A stretch of 64,000 nt of DNA from Acidovorax facilis (GTDB taxonomy: Bacteria > Pseudomonadota > Gammaproteobacteria > Burkholderiales > Burkholderiaceae_C). Location: contig NZ_JAMXAX010000010.1 in assembly GCF_023913775.1 (NCBI RefSeq), forward strand, positions 1-64,000, written 5' to 3'. Of the stretch, positions 27,483-40,538 are shown piece by piece; position 1 is the first letter of the stretch; each line of letters starts with the position of its first letter. A model generated the notes under the pieces. It worked only from the letters and a program-made list of their open reading frames with translations. It was not told the DNA's origin and made no database searches. Made by a program: the position numbers and the translations under genes.

Positions 27483-29816
27483 CTACCCGCCGACCCGCTC
27501 CTCGGCTGGCACAGGCGGCCGGGACGAACCAGCAGGGTCCGTGGTGACCGGTGGCAGCCCATCACCGCTGGGCCGTGGCGGAGTTCCGGGCCAGGGGGCC
27601 GGTGCAGAGGGGGATTGCGCATCCCCTCCGAACAGGCCCCGGATCCATTCCCGCATCGCGCCCAGTGATCCATCCGCCGGTGGCGGGGGGGTATCCACAA
27701 ACTCGTCTACAAAGCGGTCATTCCCGTTGATCGCCCTGGTGCGAATGGCCTGCTGCATGAACTCGCCCACCATGGGCAACGCGCTGCGCGCCCCCTGCCC
27801 CCACGCATCGCTGCGCAGCGTGATGCGGCCGTCGTTGAAACCCGCCCAGGCACCCGCCACAACGCGCGCGTGCATGAGGATGAACCAGCCGTCGGTGTTG
27901 TCCTGCGTGGTGCCGGTCTTGCCCGCCACATCGGCCTGGATGCCATAGCGGGTGCGGATTGCGGTGGCCGTGCCCCGGTCGATGGCGCCGCGCATGGTAT
28001 TGCGCAAGGTCTGCGCGGCGCGTGGCTCGAAAACCGTTTCGGGGGCAGACGGCGCAAAAGTCTCCAGCACCTTGCCGTGGCGGTCCTCGATGCGGGTAAT
28101 CAGCACGGGCTCCACATAGCGGCCCAGATTGGCGATGGAGCTGTAGGCCGTCACCATTTCCTTCAGGGTGACCGGGCTGGTGCCGAGCGCCAGAGATGGC
28201 ACCTCTTCCAGCGGCGACTGGCGCACCCCCAGGGCCCGGGCCACCTCGGCCACGCGGGCCGGGCCCACCTGCTGCATGACCTGTGCGGTGATGGTGTTCT
28301 TGGAAAACGCCAGACCATCGGCCAGCGTCATGGGCTGGTCGCTGGGCGGGCCACCATCGGTGGGGCGCCAGACGCGGCCTCCACCCAGGGGGATTTCTAC
28401 GGGCCCGTCCATCAGCGTATCGCTGGGCGACGCGCCACTGGCAAACGCCGCGCCATACACAAAGGGCTTGAACGTGGAGCCGGGCTGGCGCCGCGCCGCC
28501 TGCACATGGTCGAACGGGTCTTGCGCAAAATCGCGGCTGCCCACCCACGCCAGCACATGGCCAGTGACCGGGTCCTGCGCCAGAAAACCGGCCTGCACGC
28601 GCGTCTTCTCGGCGCGCAGTTTCTGCAGGAAGGCGGTGTCATCCAGCAGCGCCTGCAATGCCTCTTCCGGGGTCTGGCCCTTGTCCACGGCGTTGCGGTA
28701 TTCGGGGCTTTCGCGCACCAGCGTCTGTACCAGCTCGCTCTTCGGGCCCCAGCCATTGCGCTGGGACCAGGCGGTGTCGGCCACGCCCTGCAGCTGGCGC
28801 CCCTGGCGCGCCACGGCCTGGTTGGCAATGGCCTGCAGGCGCGAGTCGATGGTGGTGCGGATCACCAGGCCATCGGCATACAGGTTGTAGCCATGGCTGT
28901 CGGCCCACTCGATGAGCTGCTTGCGCAACTGCATCGCAAAGTGGGGCGCGGGGCCCATGACCTCGGTCTGGCGCTCGAAATTGACGCGCAGCGGGCGTTT
29001 TTGCAGGGCCTCCAGCTGCTTTTCTTCGAGCTTGCCGCGCTTGACCATTTGCGACAGCACGGTGTTGCGCCGTGCCTGGGCACGCTCGGGGTTGAGCACG
29101 GGGTTGTAGTAGGCCGTGCCCTTGAGCATGCCGATCAGCGTGGCGCTTTCCAGCACGTTGAGCTTGTCGGCCGACTTGTCGAAATACGTGCGCGCGGCCA
29201 TCTCGATACCGTAGGCGTTGTAGAGGAACGGCACGGTGTTGAGGTAAGTCTCCAGGATCTCGTCCTTGGTGTACGACGCCTCGATCTTGAGCGCGGTGAT
29301 CGCCTCCTTGAGCTTGCGCGTGAGGGCCTGTGGGAACACGCGCGAGCGCCCGATCTCCTCCGGAAACAGGTTGCGTGCCAGCTGCTGCGTGATGGTGGAG
29401 CCACCCTGAGGGTCCCCGCGCAGCGTGTGCACCACCGACGATGCCGTGCGCCGCCAGTCCAGACCAAAGTGGTCGTAAAAACGGTGGTCTTCGGTGGCGA
29501 TGAGGGCGTCCACCACGTTGGGCGATATCTGGCTCAGCTCCACCCATTCGCGGTTGGCCCAGCGGTATTCGGCCAGCAGCTTGCCGTCCACCGACATGAG
29601 CTGCGCGGGCAGCTCGCTTTTGGCCTTGCGGATGTCACTGATGGAGGGGGTGAACGGGATCAGCACCAGCGTGTAGACCAGCACGGCGGCAGGCACCGCC
29701 AGGGCTCCCCACATCAGCGCGCGGCGCAGCGGGCGGGGTATCCAGGCGAACAGGCCGGCCAGCCAGCGGAACAGGGCCGCCGCGCGGGCCTGAAAGGAAA
29801 GCAGCAATGTGCGCAT
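27483..29816 (-). CDS. mrcA: Penicillin-binding protein 1A (bifunctional class A PBP)
   Basis: 777-residue inner-membrane enzyme that polymerises and cross-links peptidoglycan. One TM helix (about 38-58). The GT51 glycosyltransferase has ATEDHRFYDHFGLDWR and GGSTITQQLARNLFPEE; the transpeptidase has the SxxK serine in PGSTFKPFVYG, SKNT (SxN) and KTGTTQDN (KTG). The C-terminus is a Pro/Ser-rich tail. ATG at 29816 chosen because the cytoplasmic lead and TM begin there; further upstream the frame overlaps ligA. It follows ligA by 28 nt, at the end of the smc-zipA-ligA block. Confidence 0.94.
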   Translation of the reverse strand: MRTLLLSFQARAAALFRWLAGLFAWIPRPLRRALMWGALAVPAAVLVYTLVLIPFTPSISDIRKAKSELPAQLMSVDGKLLAEYRWANREWVELSQISPNVVDALIATEDHRFYDHFGLDWRRTASSVVHTLRGDPQGGSTITQQLARNLFPEEIGRSRVFPQALTRKLKEAITALKIEASYTKDEILETYLNTVPFLYNAYGIEMAARTYFDKSADKLNVLESATLIGMLKGTAYYNPVLNPERAQARRNTVLSQMVKRGKLEEKQLEALQKRPLRVNFERQTEVMGPAPHFAMQLRKQLIEWADSHGYNLYADGLVIRTTIDSRLQAIANQAVARQGRQLQGVADTAWSQRNGWGPKSELVQTLVRESPEYRNAVDKGQTPEEALQALLDDTAFLQKLRAEKTRVQAGFLAQDPVTGHVLAWVGSRDFAQDPFDHVQAARRQPGSTFKPFVYGAAFASGASPSDTLMDGPVEIPLGGGRVWRPTDGGPPSDQPMTLADGLAFSKNTITAQVMQQVGPARVAEVARALGVRQSPLEEVPSLALGTSPVTLKEMVTAYSSIANLGRYVEPVLITRIEDRHGKVLETFAPSAPETVFEPRAAQTLRNTMRGAIDRGTATAIRTRYGIQADVAGKTGTTQDNTDGWFILMHARVVAGAWAGFNDGRITLRSDAWGQGARSALPMVGEFMQQAIRTRAINGNDRFVDEFVDTPPPPADGSLGAMREWIRGLFGGDAQSPSAPAPWPGTPPRPSGDGLPPVTTDPAGSSRPPVPAEERVGG

Positions 29817-29844
29817 CAAAAACTCAGAGAAAGGGGAGATTGCC

Positions 29845-32392
<2,548 letters not shown>

Positions 32393-32400
32393 GCGCTGCA

Positions 32401-33519
32401 CTAGCTGAACAGTCGTCGCGCCAGCACCGACCCCGCCGACAGATCCCGTCCATCGAGCTGGTCATACAGCAGCTCCAGGTCCGCAGCAATCGGATCCATG
32501 GCCATCGCGGGCAGCGGCTGGCCGTTTTGGTCGCAGAGCACCCCGTCCATGGCCTCGCACAGCGCGGCCCCCACGTCGCGCAGGCGCGCAAAGGGTTGTT
32601 CGGTACGGTGGACTTGCGCCACGTCCAGGCTCAGAGTGATGTCGCGGATGGCGGACTGGTCGGGGTCTTCGGCCAGCGCAGCCTGGGTGTCGTAGCCCAG
32701 CGTGAGCAGGGGCGGCAAGCCCTGTGCGCTGGCAGGCAGCACCAGGCGGCCGGGCATGGCACCGGGCACAAAGCCCAGGCGGGCGGCGTTCTGCTGCACG
32801 TAGCCGGGGCTCCAGGCGGCCTGGCGGGCGCGCAGCATGAACATGAGCTGGGCGTCGTGGTCGCTGGCGAACTGGTCCAGCTCACGCGCACGGGCCACTT
32901 CCTGCAGCATGTCGGGGAAGTCAGGGGCGGCATTGATCGCGTCGGCAAACGCCTGGGCCTTGACGACGAACTCGGAGAACTCGATCTCGTTGAGCGCGCC
33001 CATGCGGTTGGCCAGCTGCACACCGGCTTGGAAGCTCTGGTAGCGCTGGCCCGGTGCAGGGGTTTCCCACTGCTGGTTCGCTTCGTTGAGGCCTTCGATG
33101 GCGAACGGCTTGCTGCCTGCGCGGCGGGTCGGCGGCAGCGCGGCCAGAGCAGCATCGCCCGACACCACATGCTCGGGCTGCAGCGATGCAATGACATCGA
33201 TGAGCGGATCGAGCCCGGGGCGGCGCTCCAGCGAAAACGGTGGCACGGGCAGCTGCAGGGCCTCATCGGCATCGACCGCATGCTCCGAGGGATCGGGGCC
33301 CCGGTCGAGGCCGTGAAACTCACCCGGCGGTACGGCCACGGCAGCCCCCGCATCGAAGCCGGGCTCCTGGCGCTGGACCGGCTCACCGGCGGGATCCACG
33401 GGCTCTTGCGGCAGCGCTCGCTTGGGCGCATTGCGGCGCGAGGTCCAGGTGTTGTAGGCCACGATGAGGGCCAGCACCAGACCGCCGATGATGGCCAGAC
33501 TCAGTTGCAATGTGCTCAT
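32401..33519 (-). CDS. zipA: Cell division protein ZipA-like
   Basis: 372 residues. An N-terminal TM helix (STLQLSLAIIGGLVLALIVAY) is followed by a Pro-rich linker and a C-terminal domain (about 225-372: LVLPASAQGLPPLLTLGYDT to LELLYDQLDGRDLS) that resembles the FtsZ-binding ZipA fold, though it is much diverged. The smc-zipA-ligA order, standard in betaproteobacteria, supports the call. It would tether FtsZ to the inner membrane during division. Confidence 0.8.
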   Translation of the reverse strand: MSTLQLSLAIIGGLVLALIVAYNTWTSRRNAPKRALPQEPVDPAGEPVQRQEPGFDAGAAVAVPPGEFHGLDRGPDPSEHAVDADEALQLPVPPFSLERRPGLDPLIDVIASLQPEHVVSGDAALAALPPTRRAGSKPFAIEGLNEANQQWETPAPGQRYQSFQAGVQLANRMGALNEIEFSEFVVKAQAFADAINAAPDFPDMLQEVARARELDQFASDHDAQLMFMLRARQAAWSPGYVQQNAARLGFVPGAMPGRLVLPASAQGLPPLLTLGYDTQAALAEDPDQSAIRDITLSLDVAQVHRTEQPFARLRDVGAALCEAMDGVLCDQNGQPLPAMAMDPIAADLELLYDQLDGRDLSAGSVLARRLFS

Positions 33520-33541
33520 GGGTTCAGAGAATTTGAGTTTT

Positions 33542-36500
33542 TCAGGCGTCGGCCATCGAAAGCGCGGACTCCATGTCCACCGCTACGATGCGCGACACGC
33601 CCTGCTCCTGCATGGTCACGCCGATCAGTTGCTCGGCCATTTCCATCGCGATCTTGTTGTGGCTGATGAACAAAAACTGCGTGCCCTTGCTCATGCTGGA
33701 CACGAGCTTGGCATAGCGTTCGGTGTTGGCGTCGTCCAGCGGCGCGTCCACCTCGTCCAGCAGGCAGAACGGCGCGGGGTTGAGCTGGAAGATGGCAAAC
33801 ACCAGCGCGATGGCCGTGAGGGCCTTTTCGCCCCCCGACAGCAGGTGAATGGTCTGGTTCTTCTTGCCGGGTGGCTGGGCCATCACCTGCACGCCGGAAT
33901 CAAGGATTTCGTCGCCCGTGATGATGAGCTTGGCCTGGCCGCCGCCGAACAGCTCGGGGAACATGCGCCCGAAGTGGCCGTTGACGGTGTCAAAGGTGCC
34001 CGAGAGCAGCTGGCGTGTTTCGCCATCGATCTTGCGGATCGCGTCTTCCAGCGTGTTCATGGCCTCGGTCAGGTCGGCGGTTTGCGCATCGAGGAAGATC
34101 TTGCGCTCGCTGGCGAGCTTGAGCTCGTCCAGCGCTGCCAGGTTCACGGCGCCCAGGGCGGCAATCTCGCGGTGCAGGCGGTCAATTTCGCTTTGCAGGC
34201 CACCCACGCGCACATTGCCTTCGGTGATCGACTGGGCCACGGCTTCGAGGTCGGCCTGGGCGTCGGTCAGCAAGGTGGTGTACTGCTCCAAGCCCAGGCG
34301 CGCGGCCTGCTCCTTGAGCTGGAATTCGGTGATGCGCGCACGCAGCGGGTCGAGCGCACGTTCGAGCTGCATGCGGCGTTCATCGCTGGCGCGCAGCTTG
34401 GTCGTCAGATCGTCGTATTCGCTGCGCTGGGCGGCGAGCGCCTTTTCGCGCTCCATCTTCACTTCCAGCGCGGCCTGCAGGCCGCCTTGCGCAGCCGCAT
34501 CCGACAGGCGGGCAAGCTCATCGCGTGCGCGCTGCTCTTCGTCAGCCAGAGCCTTGGCCTGCTGGGTGGCGGTTTCGATGGAGCGGTTGAGTTCGCCCCG
34601 GCGCGCCTCCAGGCTGCGCTGCGAAAACGTGGCCTCTTGCGCCTGGCGCTCCAGCGTGCGCTGCTGCTCGCGGCAGGCGGTGAGTTTGCGCTCGGCTTCG
34701 ATGACCTTGTCGCCCAGCTGGGCCTCGCGCTCCTGGCTGTCGGCCAGCTGCATGTCCAGTTCTTCAAAGCGTGCCTCGGCGGCCACGCGGCGCTCCTGCA
34801 GGTCGGCCAGCTGGGCTTCCACCTCGGCCAGATCGCCGTCGATTTGCTGGCTGCGTGCGCGGGTCTGCTCGGCCAGCTGCGTGAGGCGCAGGGTTTCGAC
34901 TTGCAGCTCGTGGGCACGACTTTGTGTTTCGGTGGCTTCGCGGCGTGCGGCCACGAGGCGCTGGGAAGCATCGGCATACGCGGCCTCGGCACGGACCAGG
35001 GCGGTGCGTGATTCTTCGGCGATCAGGGCCTGCGCGCGCAGCTCCTTTTCGAGGTGCTCGATTTCCTGCGCGCGGGCCAGCATGCCCGACTGCTCGGAGT
35101 CCTGTGCATAAAAGCTCACGCTGTGCGCGCTGACAGCATGGCCCGTGGGCACAAACACCACTTCGCCGGGTTGCAGCTGGCTGCGGCGGGCCAGAGCGTC
35201 GTCCAGGGTGGGAGCGGTGTAGCACCCCTGCAGCCAGTCCACCAACACCGCACGCAGGCCCGCATCGTTCAGGCGCAGCAGGTCCGACAGGCGGGCGTGG
35301 GGGGACGATGTTTCGGGGTGGCCCGCAGCGGGGGCGCTGTAGAAAGCCAGGCGTGCGGGCGGCGCATCGTTACCGCCGGAACCCAGGAAGCCGCGCACCA
35401 TGTCCAGGCGCCCTACTTCCAGCGCGGCCAGTCGCTCGCGCAGGGCCGCCTCGAGCGCGTTTTCCCAGCCGGGCTCGATGTGGATGCGGCTCCACAGTCC
35501 TTGCAGGCCGTCGAGCCCATGTTTGGCAAGCCAGGGACGCAGCTTGCCGTCGGTCTTGACCTTTTCCTGCAGCGCCTTCAGGGCCTCCATGCGGGCCGAC
35601 AGGTCGGCCTGGCGAGCGCTTTCGGTGTTGACGGCCTGCTGGCGCGCGCGGCGGTCGTCGTCGAGCTGGGGTACGGACTCCTGCAGCTCGTGCAGGCGGG
35701 CTTCGGTCGTTTCTGCGATCTCTTGCGCTTCTTCGAGCTGCTCGCGCAGTTTGGTCAGGCGGGCTTCGTCGGGCGCGGCCAGCGCGTTGCGGTCGGTGCG
35801 CAGGCGCTCGAAACGGGCGTCGAGCTGGCGGCTTTGCTCGTCAAAGCTGCGCTGCTCGGCAGCGAGCACGCCAATCTGCTGCTGCACCTGCACCACGGCA
35901 GTCCGTTGCTCGGTCGTGCGGCTTTGCGCCTGGCGCAGGGCCTCTTCCAGGTCGGGCAGCTGCATGGCCTGTTCTTCGACCTGGGCGGCCAGCATCTCGG
36001 CGCGTTCTTCGGCGTCCACCCCGGCACCGGCTAGGTTTTCCAGCTCAATGTCGGCCTCTTCCTTGCGGGCCTGCCACTGGGCGATCTGCTCGGCCAGCGT
36101 GACCAGGCGCTGCTCCACGCGCTGGCGGCCTTCTATCACGTAGCGGATCTCGGCTTCGAGCTTGCCGACCTCGGCCGTGGCTTCATAAAGCTTGCCCTGG
36201 GCCTGGTTCACCTGGTCGCCAGCGGCGTAGTGGGCCTGGCGGATGGTTTCGAGATCAGACTCCACCGCGCGCAGATCGGCCATGCGCGATTCCAGGTCGT
36301 TCACGGCCTGCAGGCCGTCCAGGCGCACCTTGTTCTGCTGCTCCTCAGCCTCGGCCCGCTTCAAAAACCACAGCTGGTGCTGCTTGAGCGTGGCGTCGGC
36401 CTGCAGGGTGTTGTACTTGGCGGCCACCTCGGCCTGCTTTTCGAGCTTTTCGAGGTTGGCGTTCAGCTCGCGCAGGATGTCTTCAACCCGCGTGAGGTTC

Positions 36501-37066
36501 TCGCGCGTATCCGACAGGCGGTTTTCGGTCTCGCGGCGACGCTCCTTGTATTTGGAGACGCCCGCAGCCTCTTCGAGGAACAGGCGCAGTTCCTCAGGGC
36601 GGCTTTCGATGATGCGGCTGATGGTGCCCTGGCCGATGATGGCGTAGGCACGGGGCCCCAGGCCCGTACCCAGGAACACGTCCTGCACGTCGCGGCGGCG
36701 CACGGGCTGGTTGTTGAGGTAGTAGCTGCTGGTGCCGTCACGCGTGAGCACGCGGCGCACGGCCACCTCGCCGTACTGGCCCCACTGCCCGCCCGCGCGG
36801 TGGTCGGAGTTGTCGAAGACCAGCTCCACACTGGCGCGGCTGGCCTGCTTGCGGGTAGTGGTGCCGCTGAAGATCACGTCCTGCATGGACTCGCCACGCA
36901 GCTCGCTGGCCTTGCTCTCGCCCAGCACCCAGCGCACCGCATCCATGATGTTGGACTTGCCGCAGCCGTTCGGGCCCACCACGCCGACCAGTTGCCCGGG
37001 CAGCATGAAGTTGGTGGGTTCAGCGAACGACTTGAAACCGGAAAGCTTGATCGAGGTGAGACGCAC
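33542..37066 (-). CDS. smc: Chromosome segregation protein SMC
   Basis: 1174-residue ATPase that compacts and separates chromosomes. Walker A is GPNGCGKSN (residues 31-39). Two long coiled coils (about 170-490 and 670-1010) surround a hinge near 520-640. The C-terminal head has the signature LLSGGEKALTAIALVFAIFQ and Walker B CLLDEVDAPLDD. Length and layout are those of bacterial SMC. It is the first gene of the minus-strand block smc-zipA-GNAT-ligA-mrcA; scpA/scpB are not in the window. Confidence 0.97.
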   Translation of the reverse strand: MRLTSIKLSGFKSFAEPTNFMLPGQLVGVVGPNGCGKSNIMDAVRWVLGESKASELRGESMQDVIFSGTTTRKQASRASVELVFDNSDHRAGGQWGQYGEVAVRRVLTRDGTSSYYLNNQPVRRRDVQDVFLGTGLGPRAYAIIGQGTISRIIESRPEELRLFLEEAAGVSKYKERRRETENRLSDTRENLTRVEDILRELNANLEKLEKQAEVAAKYNTLQADATLKQHQLWFLKRAEAEEQQNKVRLDGLQAVNDLESRMADLRAVESDLETIRQAHYAAGDQVNQAQGKLYEATAEVGKLEAEIRYVIEGRQRVEQRLVTLAEQIAQWQARKEEADIELENLAGAGVDAEERAEMLAAQVEEQAMQLPDLEEALRQAQSRTTEQRTAVVQVQQQIGVLAAEQRSFDEQSRQLDARFERLRTDRNALAAPDEARLTKLREQLEEAQEIAETTEARLHELQESVPQLDDDRRARQQAVNTESARQADLSARMEALKALQEKVKTDGKLRPWLAKHGLDGLQGLWSRIHIEPGWENALEAALRERLAALEVGRLDMVRGFLGSGGNDAPPARLAFYSAPAAGHPETSSPHARLSDLLRLNDAGLRAVLVDWLQGCYTAPTLDDALARRSQLQPGEVVFVPTGHAVSAHSVSFYAQDSEQSGMLARAQEIEHLEKELRAQALIAEESRTALVRAEAAYADASQRLVAARREATETQSRAHELQVETLRLTQLAEQTRARSQQIDGDLAEVEAQLADLQERRVAAEARFEELDMQLADSQEREAQLGDKVIEAERKLTACREQQRTLERQAQEATFSQRSLEARRGELNRSIETATQQAKALADEEQRARDELARLSDAAAQGGLQAALEVKMEREKALAAQRSEYDDLTTKLRASDERRMQLERALDPLRARITEFQLKEQAARLGLEQYTTLLTDAQADLEAVAQSITEGNVRVGGLQSEIDRLHREIAALGAVNLAALDELKLASERKIFLDAQTADLTEAMNTLEDAIRKIDGETRQLLSGTFDTVNGHFGRMFPELFGGGQAKLIITGDEILDSGVQVMAQPPGKKNQTIHLLSGGEKALTAIALVFAIFQLNPAPFCLLDEVDAPLDDANTERYAKLVSSMSKGTQFLFISHNKIAMEMAEQLIGVTMQEQGVSRIVAVDMESALSMADA

Positions 37067-37246
37067 GGGTCAGGGGGCGGGCAAAAAGAGGAAGAAGGCT
37101 GGGGTGCAAAAAGTGGCGCCAGACGGACGTTCCGGGCCGGAACACGCAGGCCGCAGCAAGGGCGGAATGATACCGCGCCGCCCGATGACCACGGGCCCTT
37201 GGCAGCATGCCCAGACGCCAGAGCGAGGGTGCGACAGAAACATTTG

Positions 37247-37305
37247 GAAAAAACAGGCCCTACCGCTTATCCAGCAACGATTTCACGCTATGAATATTGA
37301 TATTC
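37247..37305 (+). repeat. 45-50 nt interspersed repeat, intergenic copy
   Basis: In the 289-bp gap upstream of smc. GGCCCTACCGCTTATCCAGC, then AACGATTTCACGCTATGAAT and ATTGATATTC. The rest of the gap shows nothing I recognise. Confidence 0.7.
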
Positions 37306-37355
37306 TGCCGCAGTGCCAGCAAGGCCCGGGGCCGGATGGGGGCAGCGTTCCTGGG

Positions 37356-40300
37356 TTACGCGCCGTGTGCGTCGTGTACGTCCTGCGGGTCTTGCGCATC
37401 CACCCCATTGGTTTTGCGCACCAGTGCCTCAAACTCGGCCACGGGCACGGGCGGGCTGAAGAGGTAGCCCTGCCAGGCGTGGCAGTTGTGGCGCTCCAGA
37501 AACTCGCGCTGGGCCTCGGTTTCCACGCCTTCGGCAATCACCCGCAGGCCCAGGCTGGTGCCCAGGGCTACCACGGTGCGGGCGATGGCGGCGTCGTTGG
37601 GGTCGGTGAGCACGTCGCGCACAAAACTCTGGTCGATCTTGAGCTGGTCCAGCGGCAGGCGCTTGAGGTAGGCCAGCGACGAGTACCCGGTGCCAAAGTC
37701 GTCCAGCGAGAAGCCCACGCCATATCCCTTGAGCTGGCCCATCTTCTCGATCGTGTCTTCCACGTCCTGCAGCAGCAGGCCTTCGGTCAGTTCCAGCTTG
37801 AGCTGCGGCCCCTGCGCGCCTGAGCTGGCCAGTGCTGCCAGCACCTGGGCCACAAAACCGGCCTGGTGGAACTGGCGCGGGCTCACGTTCACGGCCAGCC
37901 CCAAACCCGCCAGGTCGGCGTGCCGCGCCCAGCGGGCCAGTTGCGCGCAGGCCGCCTGGAGCACCCATTCACCCAGCGGAAGGATGAGGCCGGTCTCTTC
38001 CGCCAGCGGGATGAAATGCGCAGGCGAGACAAACCCGTCGCGAGGATGGCGCCAGCGCAGCAGCGCCTCGGCCCCCGTGATGCGGCCTCGGTCGATCTGC
38101 GGCTGGTAGTACAGCTCGAACTGGCCCTGCGCCAGGCCGATGCGCATGTCCAGCTCCAGCGCGGCGCGCGCGCTGACAGCAGCCTGCATCTGGGGGTCGT
38201 AAAAGCGCAGGGTGTCGCGGCCCGCATTTTTGGCCTGGTAGAGCGCCAGGTCGGCCCGTTTGAGCAGCTCGTCCACCGTCTCGCGCATGCCGCTGAAAAT
38301 GGTGACCCCCATGCTCAGCGAGCTGTGGTGCGCCGCGCCGTTGAGCACGTAGGGCTCGCGCAGGGCGGTCAGGATGCGCTGACCCACCTCTTCGCTGCGG
38401 GCCGCAGCCTCCTCAGGGTTGTCGCCCAGGTCTTCCAGCACCACCACAAACTCGTCGCCCCCCTGGCGGGCCACGGTGTCGTCCTCGTGCACGCAATTGC
38501 GCAGCCGGTGGGCCACCTGCAGCAGCAGATTGTCGCCGCTGTCGTGGCCCCGGGTTTCGTTCAGTGTCTTGAAATTGTCCAGATCCAGCAGCAGCAAGGC
38601 GCCGCTGCGCTGGTGGCGGGCACTGGTGGCCAACGCCTGCTGCAACCGGTCCATGAGCAGGCGGCGGTTGGGCAAGCGGGTGAGCGGGTCGTAGTAGGCC
38701 AGGTTGTTGATCTCTTCCTCGGCCGCCTTGCGCTGACTCAGGTCCTGCATGGTGACAAGGTGCCCGCCCTCCACCACCACCCCCGACACCTCGACGGGCC
38801 GCCGTGTGCCATCGGCACAGCGAATGGTGTATTCGCGGGCGGGTATAACCCCGTCGCCCGCCACGGCCTGCTTTGCGGCCTGGCGCCAGGCATCGTGGAC
38901 AGCGGTGCGTTCAGATTCGTCGGGGTAAGCGCGCTGCCACCAGGTTTCCACGTCCGGTACGTCTTGCGCCGTGTAGCCACAGACCTGCACGTAGCGGTCG
39001 TTGCGAAAACTGATGCGGCCGTCGGTCTGGACCAGGCACAGGCCCATGGGCAGGCGTTCCAGGATGCCGCGCAGCCGGTGCTCGTTGCTGCGCAGGGTGT
39101 CTTCCATGCGCTTGCGCGCGGTGATGTCCTGCACCACCGCGATGTGGTGGTCAGGCCGGGCCCCGGGTACCCACATGGGCGACACCGTGAGGTCCACCCA
39201 CACGATGTGCCCGCTCTTGTGGAGGTAGCGCTTTTCGAGCCGGTACTCGGGCACTTCGCCTTTCTTGAGGCGTTCCAGGTGCTGTGTGTCGGCCTCCAGG
39301 TCGTCAGGATGGATGAGGGCCTGGACATGGAGCGCAGCCATCTCCTCAGGGCTGTAGCCCACGATGTCGCAATAGCGCTGGTTGGCGCGCAGAAATCGGC
39401 CGGTGGTGGTGTCCAGCAGCGCCACGCCCACGCTGGCCTGGTTGAACAGGGCATGAAACCGTTCTTCGCCTTCGCGCCGGGCATCTTCGGACACCTGGGC
39501 CCGTGCGAGGGCCAGCGTGCGCTGGCGCACCAGCAGGCCCACGGTAGACGCGAGCAGCAAGGAGACCAGCGCACCGCCCAGCCCCACCAGCACAGGCAGC
39601 CGCGCCTCGGAGGGCGACAGGAACGAGCGCGCCGGGTAGAAGGTCAGTCGCCAGCGCCGGTCATGCACCTGCAGGTCGCGCACAAACGGCTGCGCCCCCG
39701 GCAATGCCGCCGATGACTGTGCCAGCAAGGGCCGCACCGTGGAGTCGGCAGAGCCTGCCCGCACCGAACCATGGTCGGCCATGGAAACGACGATCCCGTT
39801 GAGCAGGCCCTGGCTGCCCAGCGCCTGCACCAGGTCATACACCCGGATGGTGGATGCCACAGCCCCCAGAAAACGAGGCTCCGGCGTGCCCGCCGTGTAG
39901 TCGAAAACCGGCACGCGGATCACGAATCCCTGGCGGTGTGTTTCTTCCTGCAGCAAATCAAACGGGGCAGAGACCACGGTGTGGCCGCTGTCCCGGCTGT
40001 ACTGCATGGCGGCCAGGTTGGTGGGCTGGCTGCTGATGTCAAAGCCCAGCACACCTTCGTTGCCTGCCATGGGCCACAGGTATTCGGCCACAAAGTATTC
40101 CGCCCGTTCGCCCGGCGGCCGGATGGTGAAGTTGGGGTAGCCCTGGGAGGTCAGCGAAGTGTCGGCACGCACGCGGGCTTCGTAGGCGGCCCGCTCGGCG
40201 CCAGGCACCCAGCGGGTGAACGACAGGTTGCGCACACCGGGGTAGCGCTGGCCCACCTCCAGGTCGCTGGCCGCGCGCTCAAACTCCAGGCGCGTGAGGT

Positions 40301-40538
40301 GGGGATTCGCTGTGAACAGGCCGCGCAGGCCGTTGACGACTTCGGTATGCCCTTCGATGCGCTGGCTCAGCGCATCGGCAAACCCGCGCGCCTCCTGCAT
40401 GAACCGCGCGCGCCCGACCTGGGCCACAGAGTCGGCCTGCTGCCAGGCCAGCCAAAGGCTCACCGTCACGCCGAGCACAGCCACGCCCAACCCGGCCATC
40501 CAGTGCCGGTATCGACCGTTTTGCGTCAGTGGGGCCAT
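37356..40538 (-). CDS. CHASE-PAS-PAS-GGDEF-EAL cyclic-di-GMP protein
   Basis: 1060-residue membrane protein. TM helix at about 13-32, CHASE sensor (about 70-220, with YPGVRNLSFTRWVP and YPNFTIRPPGERAEYF), second TM near 310-335, two PAS domains (VALLDTTTGRFLRANQRYCD; RISFRNDRYVQVCGY), GGDEF with intact RQGGDEFVVVLED and EAL with EALLRWRHP, NVSPRQFHQ, DDFGTGYSSLAYLKRLP and AEGVET. Both catalytic centres look active. It is similar in design to the protein at 1706-4510, but with one more PAS domain. No partner gene is adjacent. Confidence 0.92.
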   Translation of the reverse strand: MAPLTQNGRYRHWMAGLGVAVLGVTVSLWLAWQQADSVAQVGRARFMQEARGFADALSQRIEGHTEVVNGLRGLFTANPHLTRLEFERAASDLEVGQRYPGVRNLSFTRWVPGAERAAYEARVRADTSLTSQGYPNFTIRPPGERAEYFVAEYLWPMAGNEGVLGFDISSQPTNLAAMQYSRDSGHTVVSAPFDLLQEETHRQGFVIRVPVFDYTAGTPEPRFLGAVASTIRVYDLVQALGSQGLLNGIVVSMADHGSVRAGSADSTVRPLLAQSSAALPGAQPFVRDLQVHDRRWRLTFYPARSFLSPSEARLPVLVGLGGALVSLLLASTVGLLVRQRTLALARAQVSEDARREGEERFHALFNQASVGVALLDTTTGRFLRANQRYCDIVGYSPEEMAALHVQALIHPDDLEADTQHLERLKKGEVPEYRLEKRYLHKSGHIVWVDLTVSPMWVPGARPDHHIAVVQDITARKRMEDTLRSNEHRLRGILERLPMGLCLVQTDGRISFRNDRYVQVCGYTAQDVPDVETWWQRAYPDESERTAVHDAWRQAAKQAVAGDGVIPAREYTIRCADGTRRPVEVSGVVVEGGHLVTMQDLSQRKAAEEEINNLAYYDPLTRLPNRRLLMDRLQQALATSARHQRSGALLLLDLDNFKTLNETRGHDSGDNLLLQVAHRLRNCVHEDDTVARQGGDEFVVVLEDLGDNPEEAAARSEEVGQRILTALREPYVLNGAAHHSSLSMGVTIFSGMRETVDELLKRADLALYQAKNAGRDTLRFYDPQMQAAVSARAALELDMRIGLAQGQFELYYQPQIDRGRITGAEALLRWRHPRDGFVSPAHFIPLAEETGLILPLGEWVLQAACAQLARWARHADLAGLGLAVNVSPRQFHQAGFVAQVLAALASSGAQGPQLKLELTEGLLLQDVEDTIEKMGQLKGYGVGFSLDDFGTGYSSLAYLKRLPLDQLKIDQSFVRDVLTDPNDAAIARTVVALGTSLGLRVIAEGVETEAQREFLERHNCHAWQGYLFSPPVPVAEFEALVRKTNGVDAQDPQDVHDAHGA

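Noticed and set aside
33464-35011. 515-codon plus-strand frame inside smc
   Set aside because: Antisense of the SMC coiled coil; leucine/alanine-rich with no domain.
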